Source: CAWFPR01 sp963817635 (GTDB lineage Bacteria; Acidobacteriota; Vicinamibacteria; Vicinamibacterales; 2-12-FULL-66-21). Taken from it: a stretch of DNA of 64,000 nt. Shown in pieces: positions 7,838-18,678 of the stretch (positions are counted from its first letter, which is position 1; every line of letters starts with the position of its first letter). A program made the position numbers and the translations under genes. The stretch spans positions 62,001 to 126,000 of the forward strand of contig CAWFPR010000024.1 in assembly GCA_963817635.1 (NCBI GenBank), written 5' to 3'. The notes beneath the pieces are model-generated. The model did no database searches. It had not been told where the DNA came from and was given only the letters and a program-made list of their open reading frames with translations.

Positions 7838-9208
7838 ATGCATCCCACGGCGGTTCTCGACGTCGTCGGGCTGACGCCTGCGCTGCTCGGCGACGACACC
7901 CCGAATCTGTCCGCGCTCGCGCGCGACGGCGCGTCGGCGCCGCTGCTGGCGGTGACGCCGGCCGTCACGTGCACGGCACAGGCGACATTCCTCACGGGTT
8001 CGATGCCCGCGCAACACGGCATCGTCGGCAACGGGTGGTACTTCCGGGATCTCGCGCAGGTGTGGCTCTGGCGCCAGGCGAACCAGCTGGTGCAGGGAGA
8101 GAAGGTGTGGGAAACGGCGCGTCGCCGCGATCCCGCCTGCACCTGCGCGAAGATGTTCTGGTGGTACAACATGTACAGCTCGGCGGACTGGTCGGTGACG
8201 CCACGACCGATCTACCGGTCCGACGGCGGGAAGATCCTCGATATCTACTCCCAGCCAGCTGACCTGCGAGACCGCCTGATTGCCGAACTCGGAGCGTTTC
8301 CTTTTTTCAGCTTCTGGGGTCCGAAGGCGGATCTCGCGTCGAGCGCGTGGATCGCCGAGGCGTCCATGTGCGTCGATCGCTGGTTCTCGCCGACGCTCCT
8401 GCTCGTCTACCTGCCGCACCTCGACTACAACCTCCAGCGCTTCGGCCCGGACGACCCGCGAATCCGCGCCGATGTCCGGGCGATCGACGAGGTGTGCGGC
8501 CGCCTGATCGCGCACTGCCGCGAGCGTGGACGCCGGATCATCGTGCTCTCGGAGTACGGGCTGGTGAGCGTGCGGCGCCCGGTGCACATCAATCGCGTGC
8601 TGCGCGCCGAGGGCTGGCTCGCCGTCCGCGACGAGGTCGGGACCGACGCGTTCGATGCGGGCGCGAGCGCGGCGTTTGCCGTCGCGGATCACCAGCTTGC
8701 GCACGTGTATGTGCGCGATCCGTCACAGATCGCGGCTGTCCGCGCGGTGCTGTCGCGCGTCGCGGGCGTCGAGGCCGTTCTGGACAGGCAGGAGCAGGCC
8801 CGGATCGGGCTCGACCACGAACGCAGCGGCGAACTCGTCGCGATCGCGCAGCCCGACGCGTGGTTTACCTATTACTACTGGCTGGACGACTCGCGCGCGC
8901 CGGACTACGCGCGCACGGTGGACATTCACCGGAAGCCGGGGTACGACCCCGCGGAACTGTTCGTCGATCCCGCGCTGCGCTTTCCGGCGATCCGGGTCGC
9001 GGCGACGCTGGCGCGGAAGGCCGCCGGCTTCCGCTACCTGATGAAGGTCATTCCGCTCGACGCGACCCTCGTCCGCGGGTCCCACGGGCGCGTGACCGAC
9101 TCGCCGGCCGACGGCCCGGTGTTCATCTCGTCCGAGAAGCGGGAGCTGGCGCCGGAGATTCCGTCCACAGCCGTGCGCGACCTGATTCTGTCCCACCTCT
9201 TCGACTGA
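7838..9208 (+). CDS. eboF: Alkaline-phosphatase-superfamily phosphodiesterase/pyrophosphatase, EboF
   Basis: 456 residues from the ATG at 7838, which lies 8 bases after a GGAAG ribosome site; longer in-frame starts would read back into eboB. The N-terminal nucleophile region PAVTCTAQATFLTGSMPAQH has the nucleophile Thr expected for nucleotide pyrophosphatase-like enzymes. Later metal-site segments include YLPHLDYNLQRFG, VLSEYG and the C-terminal RGSHGRVTDS. There is no clear signal peptide. It closes the second ebo block and converges with the DedA gene: the two stop codons are directly adjacent at 9208 and 9209. EboF is assigned by fold and by position after eboA and eboB. Confidence 0.85.
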   Translation: MHPTAVLDVVGLTPALLGDDTPNLSALARDGASAPLLAVTPAVTCTAQATFLTGSMPAQHGIVGNGWYFRDLAQVWLWRQANQLVQGEKVWETARRRDPACTCAKMFWWYNMYSSADWSVTPRPIYRSDGGKILDIYSQPADLRDRLIAELGAFPFFSFWGPKADLASSAWIAEASMCVDRWFSPTLLLVYLPHLDYNLQRFGPDDPRIRADVRAIDEVCGRLIAHCRERGRRIIVLSEYGLVSVRRPVHINRVLRAEGWLAVRDEVGTDAFDAGASAAFAVADHQLAHVYVRDPSQIAAVRAVLSRVAGVEAVLDRQEQARIGLDHERSGELVAIAQPDAWFTYYYWLDDSRAPDYARTVDIHRKPGYDPAELFVDPALRFPAIRVAATLARKAAGFRYLMKVIPLDATLVRGSHGRVTDSPADGPVFISSEKRELAPEIPSTAVRDLILSHLFD

Positions 9209-9892
9209 TCACGCAGAGGTCTTCGTTTCGACGGGCGGTTGCTCCTCGCTGTCCGCCTGAACCTCACCGGCGATTCGCGATCGATACCAGATCCACCCCG
9301 CACCAGCGACAGCGATCAGGATGATCACGGCCGGCACGAGGCTGCCCGTTTCGCGCGACACCGCGCCGGCATACGCGTAGATCACGACGATGGGGACGGT
9401 GCCGAGCAGTGACGAGACGAGGAACGAAGCGCGGCTCATCCGCGACATGCCGGCCACCACGCTCATGGTCTCCATCACCACCGGGAGGGCCCGTGTGACG
9501 GCGATCGCGGCGGCGCCGTGGCGCGCGAACAGACGATCCAGCGCGCGAATCTCGTCGTCGGTCACCATGCGCCTGGACAGCGGGCGGCCGTAGTGCCGTA
9601 CCAGCTCGAACCCGAGCCACTCGCCGCCGATGGAGCCGAGAAGCGAGAGCGCCGCTCCCCACCAGACGCCGAAGGCGGCGCCGCTCAGAATCATGACGAG
9701 GCTGGACGGCACCGGAAGGAACAGATCCACCGCGAGCAGCGTGACCACCGTTACGGCGCTGCCGGTGCCCGCGCGGGTCACCCAGGCCTCCACGAGTCCC
9801 TCGAGCGAGTATCCGAGCACGTTCTCGATCAGGAGCTTGGAGACGATGATCGCCCCCGCGACGACAGCGGCCAGTTTGATCCAGCGTTTCAT
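9209..9892 (-). CDS. DedA/SNARE-associated family membrane protein
   Basis: 227 residues with about five membrane segments. The DedA/VTT signature is spread over residues 50-150: LPVPSSLVMILSGAAFG, then GSIGGEWLGFELVRHYGR, and AVTRALPVVMETMSVVAGMS. Family members are flippase-like or transport proteins of the inner membrane (polyprenyl-phosphate or phospholipid movement). The start codon overlaps the stop of the VWA gene as ATGA, so this is the last gene of the long minus-strand operon. Its stop abuts that of eboF. Confidence 0.88.
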   Translation of the reverse strand: MKRWIKLAAVVAGAIIVSKLLIENVLGYSLEGLVEAWVTRAGTGSAVTVVTLLAVDLFLPVPSSLVMILSGAAFGVWWGAALSLLGSIGGEWLGFELVRHYGRPLSRRMVTDDEIRALDRLFARHGAAAIAVTRALPVVMETMSVVAGMSRMSRASFLVSSLLGTVPIVVIYAYAGAVSRETGSLVPAVIILIAVAGAGWIWYRSRIAGEVQADSEEQPPVETKTSA

Positions 9893-12494
9893 GCAGCCTT
9901 GACTCCGTCTGTGCCACGCGGGGCGCGCCGAAACCACCCCGTACCGGAACGGGTGGCGCGTGCGGCCCCGAGGAGGATGTCGCCGAAGAACAGCAGGAGC
10001 GAGGCGGCGGCCAGCCACGGCGAGACGTCCGCGAAATCGCGCCCCCGGGGGCCGGCAAACGGGGAGTCGCCGGCGCCAAGTACTCGACCGCCGGTCTCCT
10101 CGGCGATCCCCGCAAGCGTCCGCACGTCGGTGCCACGCGCGCGGCGTTCCCGGTCCGAAGACCAGTAGAAGCCGCGCAGCGCCCGTCGCTCCGTGCCGTC
10201 CGCGGCCCGCGCGCTGATGTCGATCGTATACGGGCCGTCGACGGCGGCGTGAATGGCGGCCTCGTAGCGCCCGGGAGATACCTCGTCGAGCGCGAGTGAC
10301 TCGCGGCCGCCGTCCGGTCCGCGTACCGCCGCCCGCACTGACAGGTCGCTTGCGAACGTCGTATCCGGCCGCCAGGCGTCCACCACGAGCCGCGCGCCAT
10401 CCGCGTCTTCGTTCAGGTGCGTCGAGAGCCCGCTGGCGCCGGTGCCGCGGCTGAGCCATCGGATGGCCTGCGTCCACAGCAGGGAGGCGCCGCTCCAGGA
10501 TCGCAGGCGCGCCGACCACTCGGATCCGAGATCGGCCGTATACACCGCGACCATGCCGAGCCCCGCGCGGCGTGTCGCAAGCACCGGGTCGTCGAGGTCC
10601 GATGCCAGGACCGTCTCGGCCCCGGGTGCCGCGGCGCTGACGACGTAGCCGCCCAGTCGTGGCAGCCCGGATGGATCGATCCCCGTAGACGATGGGGTGC
10701 GGGAGGATCCGCACGGTGAACGGCTCGTCCACGACGGTGCCGCCGGCAGCGCGCGCGGCTTCGCGCGCAACGATCCGCGGCAGGTCGCGGAGGTCGCCGG
10801 GGAAGAACGCGCGCCCTCCCGTCGAGCGCGCAAGGTCCTCGAGCATCGGCCGATCGGCATCCGCGCCGATGGCGATGACCGACACTTCGACGTTCTGTCC
10901 CCGCACCGCGCCGCGCACGCGGCTGGCGTCGGCCGGTGTGCTTCGGCCGTCCGAAAGCAGGAGGATATGACGCCGCGCGGCCTGGCCCGCGTCCCGGAGC
11001 CAGCCGAGCGCCATCTCGACCGCCGGCGCAATCGCCGTCGATCCGCCCGGTGTCACGTCTCGCAGGCGCGCCGCGATGGTGTTGGCATCGCGCGATGACG
11101 ACAGTGGCACGACGACAGCAGGCGCTGCATCGAAGGCGATCACGCCGAACGGGTCTGACGGCGGGACCACCTGGAGGACCTCCATCACTGACTGGCGCGC
11201 CAGTTCGATCTTCGGCACCCCGCCAGCGAGGTCGGCCATGCTGCCCGACTTGTCGAACACCAGGACGAAGGCCATCGACGGTGCGCGCCGTCCCGTTCGC
11301 GGACGGAGATCGATCGGCAGCAGCGATCGGAGCGGTCCGGCCGGGTAGCCGCCCGCTTCAAGGCTGCGCGGGCTGCCGAGCAGGAGCAGCCCTCCGCCGG
11401 CCTGCTCGACGTAGGCCTGGATCGCTGAGAGCTGCGCCTCCTTCAGGCCGTCCGCAGGCACGTCGTCGAGCACGACCGCGTCGTAGGCGCCGAGCGCCGC
11501 GGCCGAGGAGGGCACCGCGCGCGCCGGTACGATGGTGACGCGGAATCCGCCGCGCTGAAGGACGGTGGAGAGAACGGCGGACGACTCGGCGACGTAGCAG
11601 GATCGCCGGCGGCGCCTCGACCGAGACCATCGCACCGGCGCCGTCACTCCCGGGCGCGTCGTCCAGGAAGCCGTCGTCCAGCTCGTCGCGGACGGTGGCC
11701 TGATAGCCATGGATCCCGCCCTGGCGATGCTCGTCCTCGAACGCGATGCTCCCCGTTCCGCCCGCCGGCACCACGACGTCCTGTCTGGCGAAGGGCTGGC
11801 CATCGCGCGTCACCGAGAGCTGGCCTTTGCCACCGGGACGCCCGGCGAATTCCACGGACACCAGGAAGGGCTCGTTCGCTCGAACGTCGGCCGGAGCTTC
11901 GACCCGGGTCGCGACGACCTGCGCGCGGCTCGACTCGTCGGCCGGGAGTGCCACATCGACCGCCACACCCTGCGAGGCGAGCACGGCGGTCTCGCGCCGC
12001 ACGTCGCCGGCGGTCTGCCGCCCATCCGACAGCAGCACGATGCGCCGGCGCCCCTGCGGCGGCAGGGCCGCGCTCGCGGCCGACAGCGCCGCCGAGAGGT
12101 TCGTCCCGGAACTGGAGACCGCCGAGGTGATCGCCGAAACGCGAAGGTGTTCGACGGGCGAGCGTTCGACAACGGGTGCCGATCCGAAAACGACGATGCC
12201 CGCGGTGTCGCCCGGGCGCATCGTGTCGGACCACGCGTTGATCGACGCCAGCGCCTGCGACTGGCTACGGGCGCTGATGCTCTCCGAACGATCGACCGCA
12301 TAGACGATGCTGAGACGCCCGCTGCGGACGGCGATCGACGTGCCCGCCGCCGCGAGCACGAGCAGGACGGCGACCAGGCTCCGGGCGATCGTCGTCCGCC
12401 GCGTGGGCGGCCGCCGGGCGTGCGCGGCGCTCCACCAGAACCACGGCACCGCGATCAGGAGAACGAGCAGTTCGGGACGGGACCAGTGCAGCAT
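9889..12494 (-). CDS. VWA-domain membrane protein with a glutamine-amidotransferase-like region (two frameshifts)
   Basis: About 867 residues if two frameshifts are repaired. The start is MLHWSRPELLVLLI with two N-terminal membrane helices. A first VWA-like region follows (VYAVDRSESIS, a MIDAS-like DRSES), then a Big/CARDB-like beta region, and a class-I-amidotransferase-like fold (YDAVVLDDVPAD). The second VWA domain has an intact MIDAS, FDKSGSMAD, and IALLSDGRS-type strands. A C-terminal membrane helix closes the protein. Frame changes are needed near 11600 and in the GGGG run near 10686-10690, both with excellent continuity on each side, so sequencing indels are likely. It follows the BatA-like gene by 2 bases and overlaps DedA by 4. 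The family is common downstream of MoxR and DUF58. Confidence 0.8.
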
Positions 12495-12496
12495 GG

Positions 12497-14267
12497 CTAC
12501 GCCTGCACGGCCCACCGGCCGCGATACCACCACTCGAGGGCGAGCACCAGCAGCGCGGCCGCGAGCAGCAGCGCCGCGATCTCCCGGCGTGACGCGGCGG
12601 CTGAGCCGTCCGATTCGGTTTCCCGTTCGATCGGCTGCGCCCGGGGGCTCGACAGGTCCGACTCGCCTTCCGTGATCGGGTTCACCGCGAACAGGCGGCC
12701 GTCGCCGGTGGCATACACACCCGGCGCACCGGTATCGGCGGCAGTCATCACGGCACCGGCTCGCTGCGCCGGCAGGAACTGGCCGTCCGGTCCACGGATG
12801 CGGTCGCCCGCGGCCGGCGTCGCGGCCACCCGCCAGCGCAGCGGCTCTCCTGCCTGCACGCTCGACATGGCCTCGTCGCGTCGCGCGAGCCATCCGACGA
12901 TGTTGTCGACCATGACCGGGAATGCGGTACTCAACGGGAACCGTCTGTCGTGCTCGAGGTCGAGTCGCAGGTCGACGAAACGCCGGCCGTCGCGTTCGTA
13001 CGCGATCACGCGCCGGCATGCCGCCCGCGCGCAGCACGACGTCGGCGTCCGCGGCAGGCGGCGGTCCGTCGAGCGCCGAAGCGAAGGCCTGCTGGAGGTC
13101 GAGGGCCGCGGCGAGCGGATGCTGCGGAAGGCTGATCGTCAGTGGCCTGGATTCCGATGCTCCGCCGGCCGCCACCAGGAGCACGCCGGCGTCGCCGCCC
13201 GCCACAGCCGTGCAGGGGTCGCAGACGATGACCTCGTGCGTCGCGAAGTCCGCGTCCGCGTTGCTCGCTGCTGTATCGACCGCGAGATCCGGGTGGCTCG
13301 ACAGCGCTTCCTCGAGGAAGAAGTGGCGCCCTCCGATGAGCAGCACGCGCGCGCGCCTCCGCGGCGGGACGATCGCGAGCCGCTCGTTGTCGATCGCGAG
13401 CGCGTCGGGAGTCAGGATGCGCGCCTTGATGACGCCGCCGATGTCCGCGATTCCGGCGACCACCACCTCGGCCCGCCCGGGCTCGACGCGCAGCGCCTGC
13501 CGTTGCACCAGCCGGTCATCCTGCGAAATCTCGACTTCGACCGTAGTCGCGTCCGCTCCGTAGTTGCTGACGCTCGCGAGCGCTTCGCCGTCGTCCGGCG
13601 CCGAGGGGAAGCGGCGCGCGTCGAGACGGGTGATCGCGACGTTGGCGGAGGGATGACCGACCGTGATCCATCTCGTTCTCGCGTCGCCGCCGCTGCCATC
13701 GGGTCCGTCGGTGGCGACGATGACGAGCGGGTCCGCGCCGCCGGCGATTCGCGCAGCGCGAACCACTCCCGCGAGATCGGCCCCGCCACCCGATGTCTGC
13801 AGCGCACCAATCGCGCGCACCAGCGCGCCGTCGTCCGCCCTGAACTCGCCCCGATCCACCGGCAGCGCGCCGGCGGCCATCAGCCGGACGCGCGAGCCAC
13901 GCGGAACCGACGCCAGTACCGGCCCAAGGGCCGCGCGGGCCCGGTCGAGCCTCGTCACGCCGTTGTCGAGCGCCCCCATGCTGGCCGAGACGTCCACGAC
14001 CACGACGAGCTGCCCGGGTCGCCACGACAGCATCGGCCGCGCGAGTGCCGCGATCACCAGCAGCATGAACAGCGCCTGCATGAGCACGAGCCAGTGCCGG
14101 CGAAGCCGCCGGATGGCGACAGCCATCGGATCGTGCACGACCGGCTGCGTCCACAAGTACAGGTTGCCGACGAGCCGGCGAACACGCGCGCTCGGCCGGC
14201 GCGGCAGCAGGAGGAGGACGACGACGGTCAACAGCAGCCACAGGGCTGCCGGGTTCAGCAGCGTCAT
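12497..14267 (-). CDS. BatA-like VWA protein (one frameshift)
   Basis: About 590 residues after repair. The N-terminal aerotolerance-type membrane domain (MTLLNPAALWLLLTVVVLL) has a second helix near residue 60. A VWA domain has the MIDAS motif DVSASMGALD and the strand VIVATDGPDGSG. A beta-rich part follows, and the C-terminal membrane helix (about LAAALLVLALEWWYRGR) ends the protein. The frame changes near 13010-13025, between VVLRAGGMPA and the continuation VIAYERDGRRFVDL. By family knowledge it works with MoxR and DUF58 proteins in envelope or metal-related assembly; the exact client is unknown. It starts 3 bases after the DUF58 stop. Confidence 0.8.
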
Positions 14268-14270
14268 CGG

Positions 14271-15149
14271 CTACCCGTAGCGCGCGAGGAGCCCGGCGCC
14301 CCGGCAGGCGTGGAGCATCGCGTCGAAACTATCGGAGGACTCGATTTGCACACACGGCAGTGCGTGCCGCGCGCAGAAATCCCCGAGCGCGGCGCGTTCG
14401 CGGCCGAGGTTCGCCGTGTATGCCTGCAGCGCGGTGGCGTCCACCACCAGGGGCGGACTCGAGGTGTTTTCGAGATCGGCCAGCTCGATCTCGTCGTCGA
14501 TGTCCGGCCGCAGTTCTTCCGGTGCGAGGATCTGGACCACCGCCGGCACGAACCCGCGATAGAGCAGGAAGCGCAGCCCCTCGAGGGCGCTCGATGCCTC
14601 GAAGAAATCCGACAATACGACGACAAGTCCCCTCCCGCGCGCCGCGGTGCCGTAGTCGATGAGCGCCCGATCGATGCGCGACGTGCCGCCGCGCGAGGCG
14701 GCGGCGAGCGTCTCGAAGATCCGGAACAACTGCGGTCGCCCGGAGGCGGGCGCGACATGCGTTCGTACCGTGTCGTCGAAGGTCGCGACCCCAACCTCGT
14801 CGCGCCGCTCGACTGCCACGTAACAGAGCGCGGCCGCGAGTTTCCGCGCGGTGGTGAGTTTCTGGGGCAGACCGGCGGTCATCGAGCCGCTGATGTCGAC
14901 CAGGAGATGAAGACGCACGTGACCGTCCGCGCGGTTGACGCGCACGACGAGCTGCTGCAGCCGGGCTTCGACCGTCCAGTCAATCATGCGCGGATCGTCG
15001 CCTGGCTGGTATCGCCGGAACTCCTGGAACTCGATGCCGGAGCCTTGCGTCCGCGTCCGCCGCAGCCCCGATGCGGTGGCGGCCGCCGGCACGGATGACG
15101 CGCCGAGCGTCAGGCCGTCCAGTTGCCGCGCTTCGTCGGCGGAGATCAT
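14271..15149 (-). CDS. DUF58 domain-containing protein
   Basis: 292 residues from the ATG at 15149, which is 4 bases after the MoxR stop; a longer in-frame reading would lie inside the MoxR gene. The DUF58 signature is clear: GIEFQEFRRYQPGDDPRMID near residues 38-57, then a VWA-like core with DISGSMTAG and VVVLSDFFEASS. DUF58 proteins are obligate neighbours of MoxR ATPases and are thought to be their substrates or adaptors. No membrane segment is present, so it should be cytoplasmic. Confidence 0.9.
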   Translation of the reverse strand: MISADEARQLDGLTLGASSVPAAATASGLRRTRTQGSGIEFQEFRRYQPGDDPRMIDWTVEARLQQLVVRVNRADGHVRLHLLVDISGSMTAGLPQKLTTARKLAAALCYVAVERRDEVGVATFDDTVRTHVAPASGRPQLFRIFETLAAASRGGTSRIDRALIDYGTAARGRGLVVVLSDFFEASSALEGLRFLLYRGFVPAVVQILAPEELRPDIDDEIELADLENTSSPPLVVDATALQAYTANLGRERAALGDFCARHALPCVQIESSDSFDAMLHACRGAGLLARYG

Positions 15150-15153
15150 GGTC

Positions 15154-16148
<995 letters not shown>

Positions 16149-16152
<4 letters not shown>

Positions 16153-17342
16153 GGTCTCCTGGGGGAACGAATGGCGGTGAAATACCGGCGGACGTATTCA
16201 CGCAGCGGCGGTGGCACCCGGCCCTGCGCCAGGGCCGCCTGTGCGCGGGCCCAGGCCGCCTGATATTCGACCGCAGAGGCGGGCGATTGGTCTGCTGACC
16301 GGCCCGCGCGGGCAGCGGGAACCCCCTGGCCCTCGAGGGCGCCACCCTTGACACCGCCACCCCCGCGATCGGACGAACCCGGCGCGCCTGCGCCCTCACC
16401 GGCGGCACCGCGGGTGCCGGCGCCGAGTCGAGCGTCGCCCGCCGGCGATCGAGCGCCCGCTGCCCCGGTCGCCGCCCGGCCGGCGGCCGTCGAGACGTCC
16501 GAAGAGGGCACAGGACGGGTCGGTGAGCCGGTGACAGCACCCTGCGGGGTCTCGCCCGCGACCGCGCCTGGCGATGCCGTGCGGGTCTCCGTGCGAGCCG
16601 TCGGTTCGTCGCGCGCAGCCTGCGCGGTGGCTGCGGGTTCAGTCGATTGAGCCTCCGCGCCTTTCGGAATGACGGTCGCGGGGTTTTCCCCGGCCGGCAC
16701 TGCCGCGGGCGGGGCCCCCGTCGGGGCGCCGGGCGTGACCTCGCCCGAGTGGGTCGCTCCTGCGCTGGCCGTGCCAGTGGCCCCTGGCGGCTCGGGCCGC
16801 GGCGCGCGGTCCGCTCGAAAGACGACCGCCCCGAATACGAGCGTGCTGAGCGTGACGGTGGCCACGAGCAGTTGCGGCCGCGCCGGAGCCTCCCGCGGAA
16901 AGACCAGGGCCGGATCGAGTGCGGCGATGCGTCGTGTCGCGTCGCTCAAGACGAGCCTGGCCATCGCGTCGTCGTCCTCGATGTACTGCAGCGCGGTCGC
17001 CGCGCGGTTCTGCAGCGGCGCGCGACGATCGACCAGGCGTGCCGTTTCGGCGATCGACGGCGCGCGGACGGCACTGGCAATCAGGCTCGCGACAACCGCC
17101 GCCGCCACTGCGCCCGCGATCAGCCACGCGCTCGGCAGCGCACCGAGGTGGAGGGCGAGCGAGAGCCCCTCGCCCAGGACGATCGAGACGGCCAGGCACG
17201 TCCAGAGAAATCGCAGGCCGAGCACTTCCCGCCGGCGCCGCCGAAAGGCCGCCAGGGCGCGCACGAGCTGCACGCGGGCTTCAGCGTACTCGCCCGGCGT
17301 CCGCACGGCGTGCGGGATCGGCGTCGGGGTGGATCCCATCAT
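16149..17342 (-). CDS. Membrane protein with a long low-complexity region (MoxR-operon associated)
   Basis: 397 residues from an ATG that overlaps the stop of the permease gene as ATGA. Two membrane helices (about 50-95) and a third near 175-190 surround a cytoplasmic part. Residues about 200-350 are almost only Ala, Gly, Pro, Thr, Ser and Glu and are probably extracytoplasmic and disordered. The C-terminus AQGRVPPPLREYVRRYFTAI resembles the conserved end of proteins encoded just before MoxR in related operons. Function unknown; the conserved tail suggests interaction with the MoxR machinery (inference). Confidence 0.75.
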
Positions 17343-17995
17343 CCCGTTCGCTCCGACAGGTAGCGCAGCGTCGTGTCCGCGCGCGCCATGCACGAGGCTG
17401 TCGCGACCGCGGCAAGCATCGCCAGGACGAGCGGAAGGACAGGCGCCGGCACGGCGCGCCCCGTCCACACCGTGACGAGCGCCGTTGAGGCCGTGGCGAA
17501 CGTCCACGCGAGGATCACACCCGGCGACAGGAGGTTCCCCCACAGCGAGGCGGCCGATGCGAGCATGGCCAGCGCCGCGAGCGGCAGGAGGTCGATCGCG
17601 ATCCGCCCCAGCGGAACCGCGGACATCTGCTGCGCGGCGATCATCAGCGGAATGCCGGCAAGGCCGACGGCCAGAGCGGCGCACGTTCGCGCGAAGAACC
17701 GTGCGAGCAGAATCCGGGATGGCCGCGTCGCGGTCAGCGCCGACATGACCACGAGGCCGTCGCCGCGTTCCTCCGCACCGCAGCGCGCCGCGACCCACGG
17801 GAGAAGCGCGAGCAGGATGACGGCGTCGACGAGCCGCTGCTGCTCGTAGAGGTTCGAACCCGGCAGCAGCGGCACGCCCCCGCTCCAGAGCACCACGAAC
17901 GCGGCGAGCAGCGCGGCGTGGACGCCGAGGGCCGCGGCGAAGGCCCGCGTACGGGTCCCGACCGTTACCTCGCGAAGGAAGAGGGCCGGCATCAC
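17339..17995 (-). CDS. ABC-2-like permease, small
   Basis: 218 residues with about six hydrophobic helices and a cytoplasmic loop RCGAEERGDGLVVMSALTATRPSRI split over residues 75-95, typical of ABC-2-type permeases. It overlaps the upstream ATPase gene and the downstream gene by four bases each, so it is cotranslated with both. The partner ATPase has lost key residues, so active transport is doubtful. Assignment as permease is by topology and context only. Confidence 0.65.
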   Translation of the reverse strand: MMPALFLREVTVGTRTRAFAAALGVHAALLAAFVVLWSGGVPLLPGSNLYEQQRLVDAVILLALLPWVAARCGAEERGDGLVVMSALTATRPSRILLARFFARTCAALAVGLAGIPLMIAAQQMSAVPLGRIAIDLLPLAALAMLASAASLWGNLLSPGVILAWTFATASTALVTVWTGRAVPAPVLPLVLAMLAAVATASCMARADTTLRYLSERTG

Positions 17996-18678
17996 GTCAC
18001 CACCCCGTGCGCCGCCGCGGCTGCCGGACGCGCGTGGCTATCGGGGACGAGTCGGCCATCGTGCAGGTGCATCACGCGCGTGCAGGCGGCGCGGATGTCG
18101 ACTGAGGCTTCCGTCACGACGATGACGGCCCGCTCTGACGTGGCCGCGGTGCGCATCCACTCCACCAGGCCGTCGTGGTCGCCGCCGTTCGGCGCCGCCG
18201 CGGCTCGGTCGACGAACACCAAATCGGCGCGTGAGAGGAGCGCCGCCTCGAGCACGAGCCTCCGCTGGAACCGCCGGGGCAGCGTGGCCGCCGATGCGCG
18301 TCCGGATACGCCGACCCGGGCCAGGGCGGCGGCGACGGCCGCCTCGGGAAGGTGACCCGCGCCCCGGGTCGCCGCTACGAACCGCAGGCACTCCCGCGCA
18401 TCCAGTCCCGGCAATCCCGGCGGCGCCGTCCCGACGAAGGCGACTTTTCGCCTCACCGCTTCCAGGCCCGCGAGCGTGTCCACGCCGTCGATCTCGAGGA
18501 CTCCGGATGATGGCGGCAGCAGCGTCGCGAGCACCTCCAGCAGCGTCGTCCGGCCACTGCCCGGTGCGCCTTCGATACCGATGCATTCGCCGCGCACGAC
18601 GTCGAGGTCGACCTCGGTCAGCACCGTGCGGTCGCCGAATCGCTTCGTGAGCCGCGAGGCATGAAGGACCGGTGTCAT
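17992..18678 (-). CDS. ABC-transporter ATP-binding protein with degenerate motifs
   Basis: 228 residues, recognisable as an ABC ATPase by MTPVLHASRLTKRFGDRTVL and the overall spacing. Every catalytic motif is altered. Walker A is GAPGSGRTTLL (Arg for Lys). The LSGGQ signature position reads LPRRFQRR. Walker B is ADLVFVDRA, without the catalytic Glu, and the switch His region reads VVTEAS. It overlaps the secreted-protein gene before it and the permease after it by four bases. It may bind nucleotide without hydrolysis, or have been reduced to a scaffold; both are inference. No frameshift is needed, so the changes are not simple read errors. Confidence 0.8.
   Translation of the reverse strand: MTPVLHASRLTKRFGDRTVLTEVDLDVVRGECIGIEGAPGSGRTTLLEVLATLLPPSSGVLEIDGVDTLAGLEAVRRKVAFVGTAPPGLPGLDARECLRFVAATRGAGHLPEAAVAAALARVGVSGRASAATLPRRFQRRLVLEAALLSRADLVFVDRAAAAPNGGDHDGLVEWMRTAATSERAVIVVTEASVDIRAACTRVMHLHDGRLVPDSHARPAAAAAHGVVT

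Noticed and set aside
11709..15098. A very long open frame (over 1100 codons) on the plus strand
   Set aside because: It lies opposite the BatA, DUF58 and VWA genes, is rich in Arg, Gly and Asp repeats without any domain, and results from GC-rich third positions of the real genes. Many similar antisense frames occur across the window and were left out.
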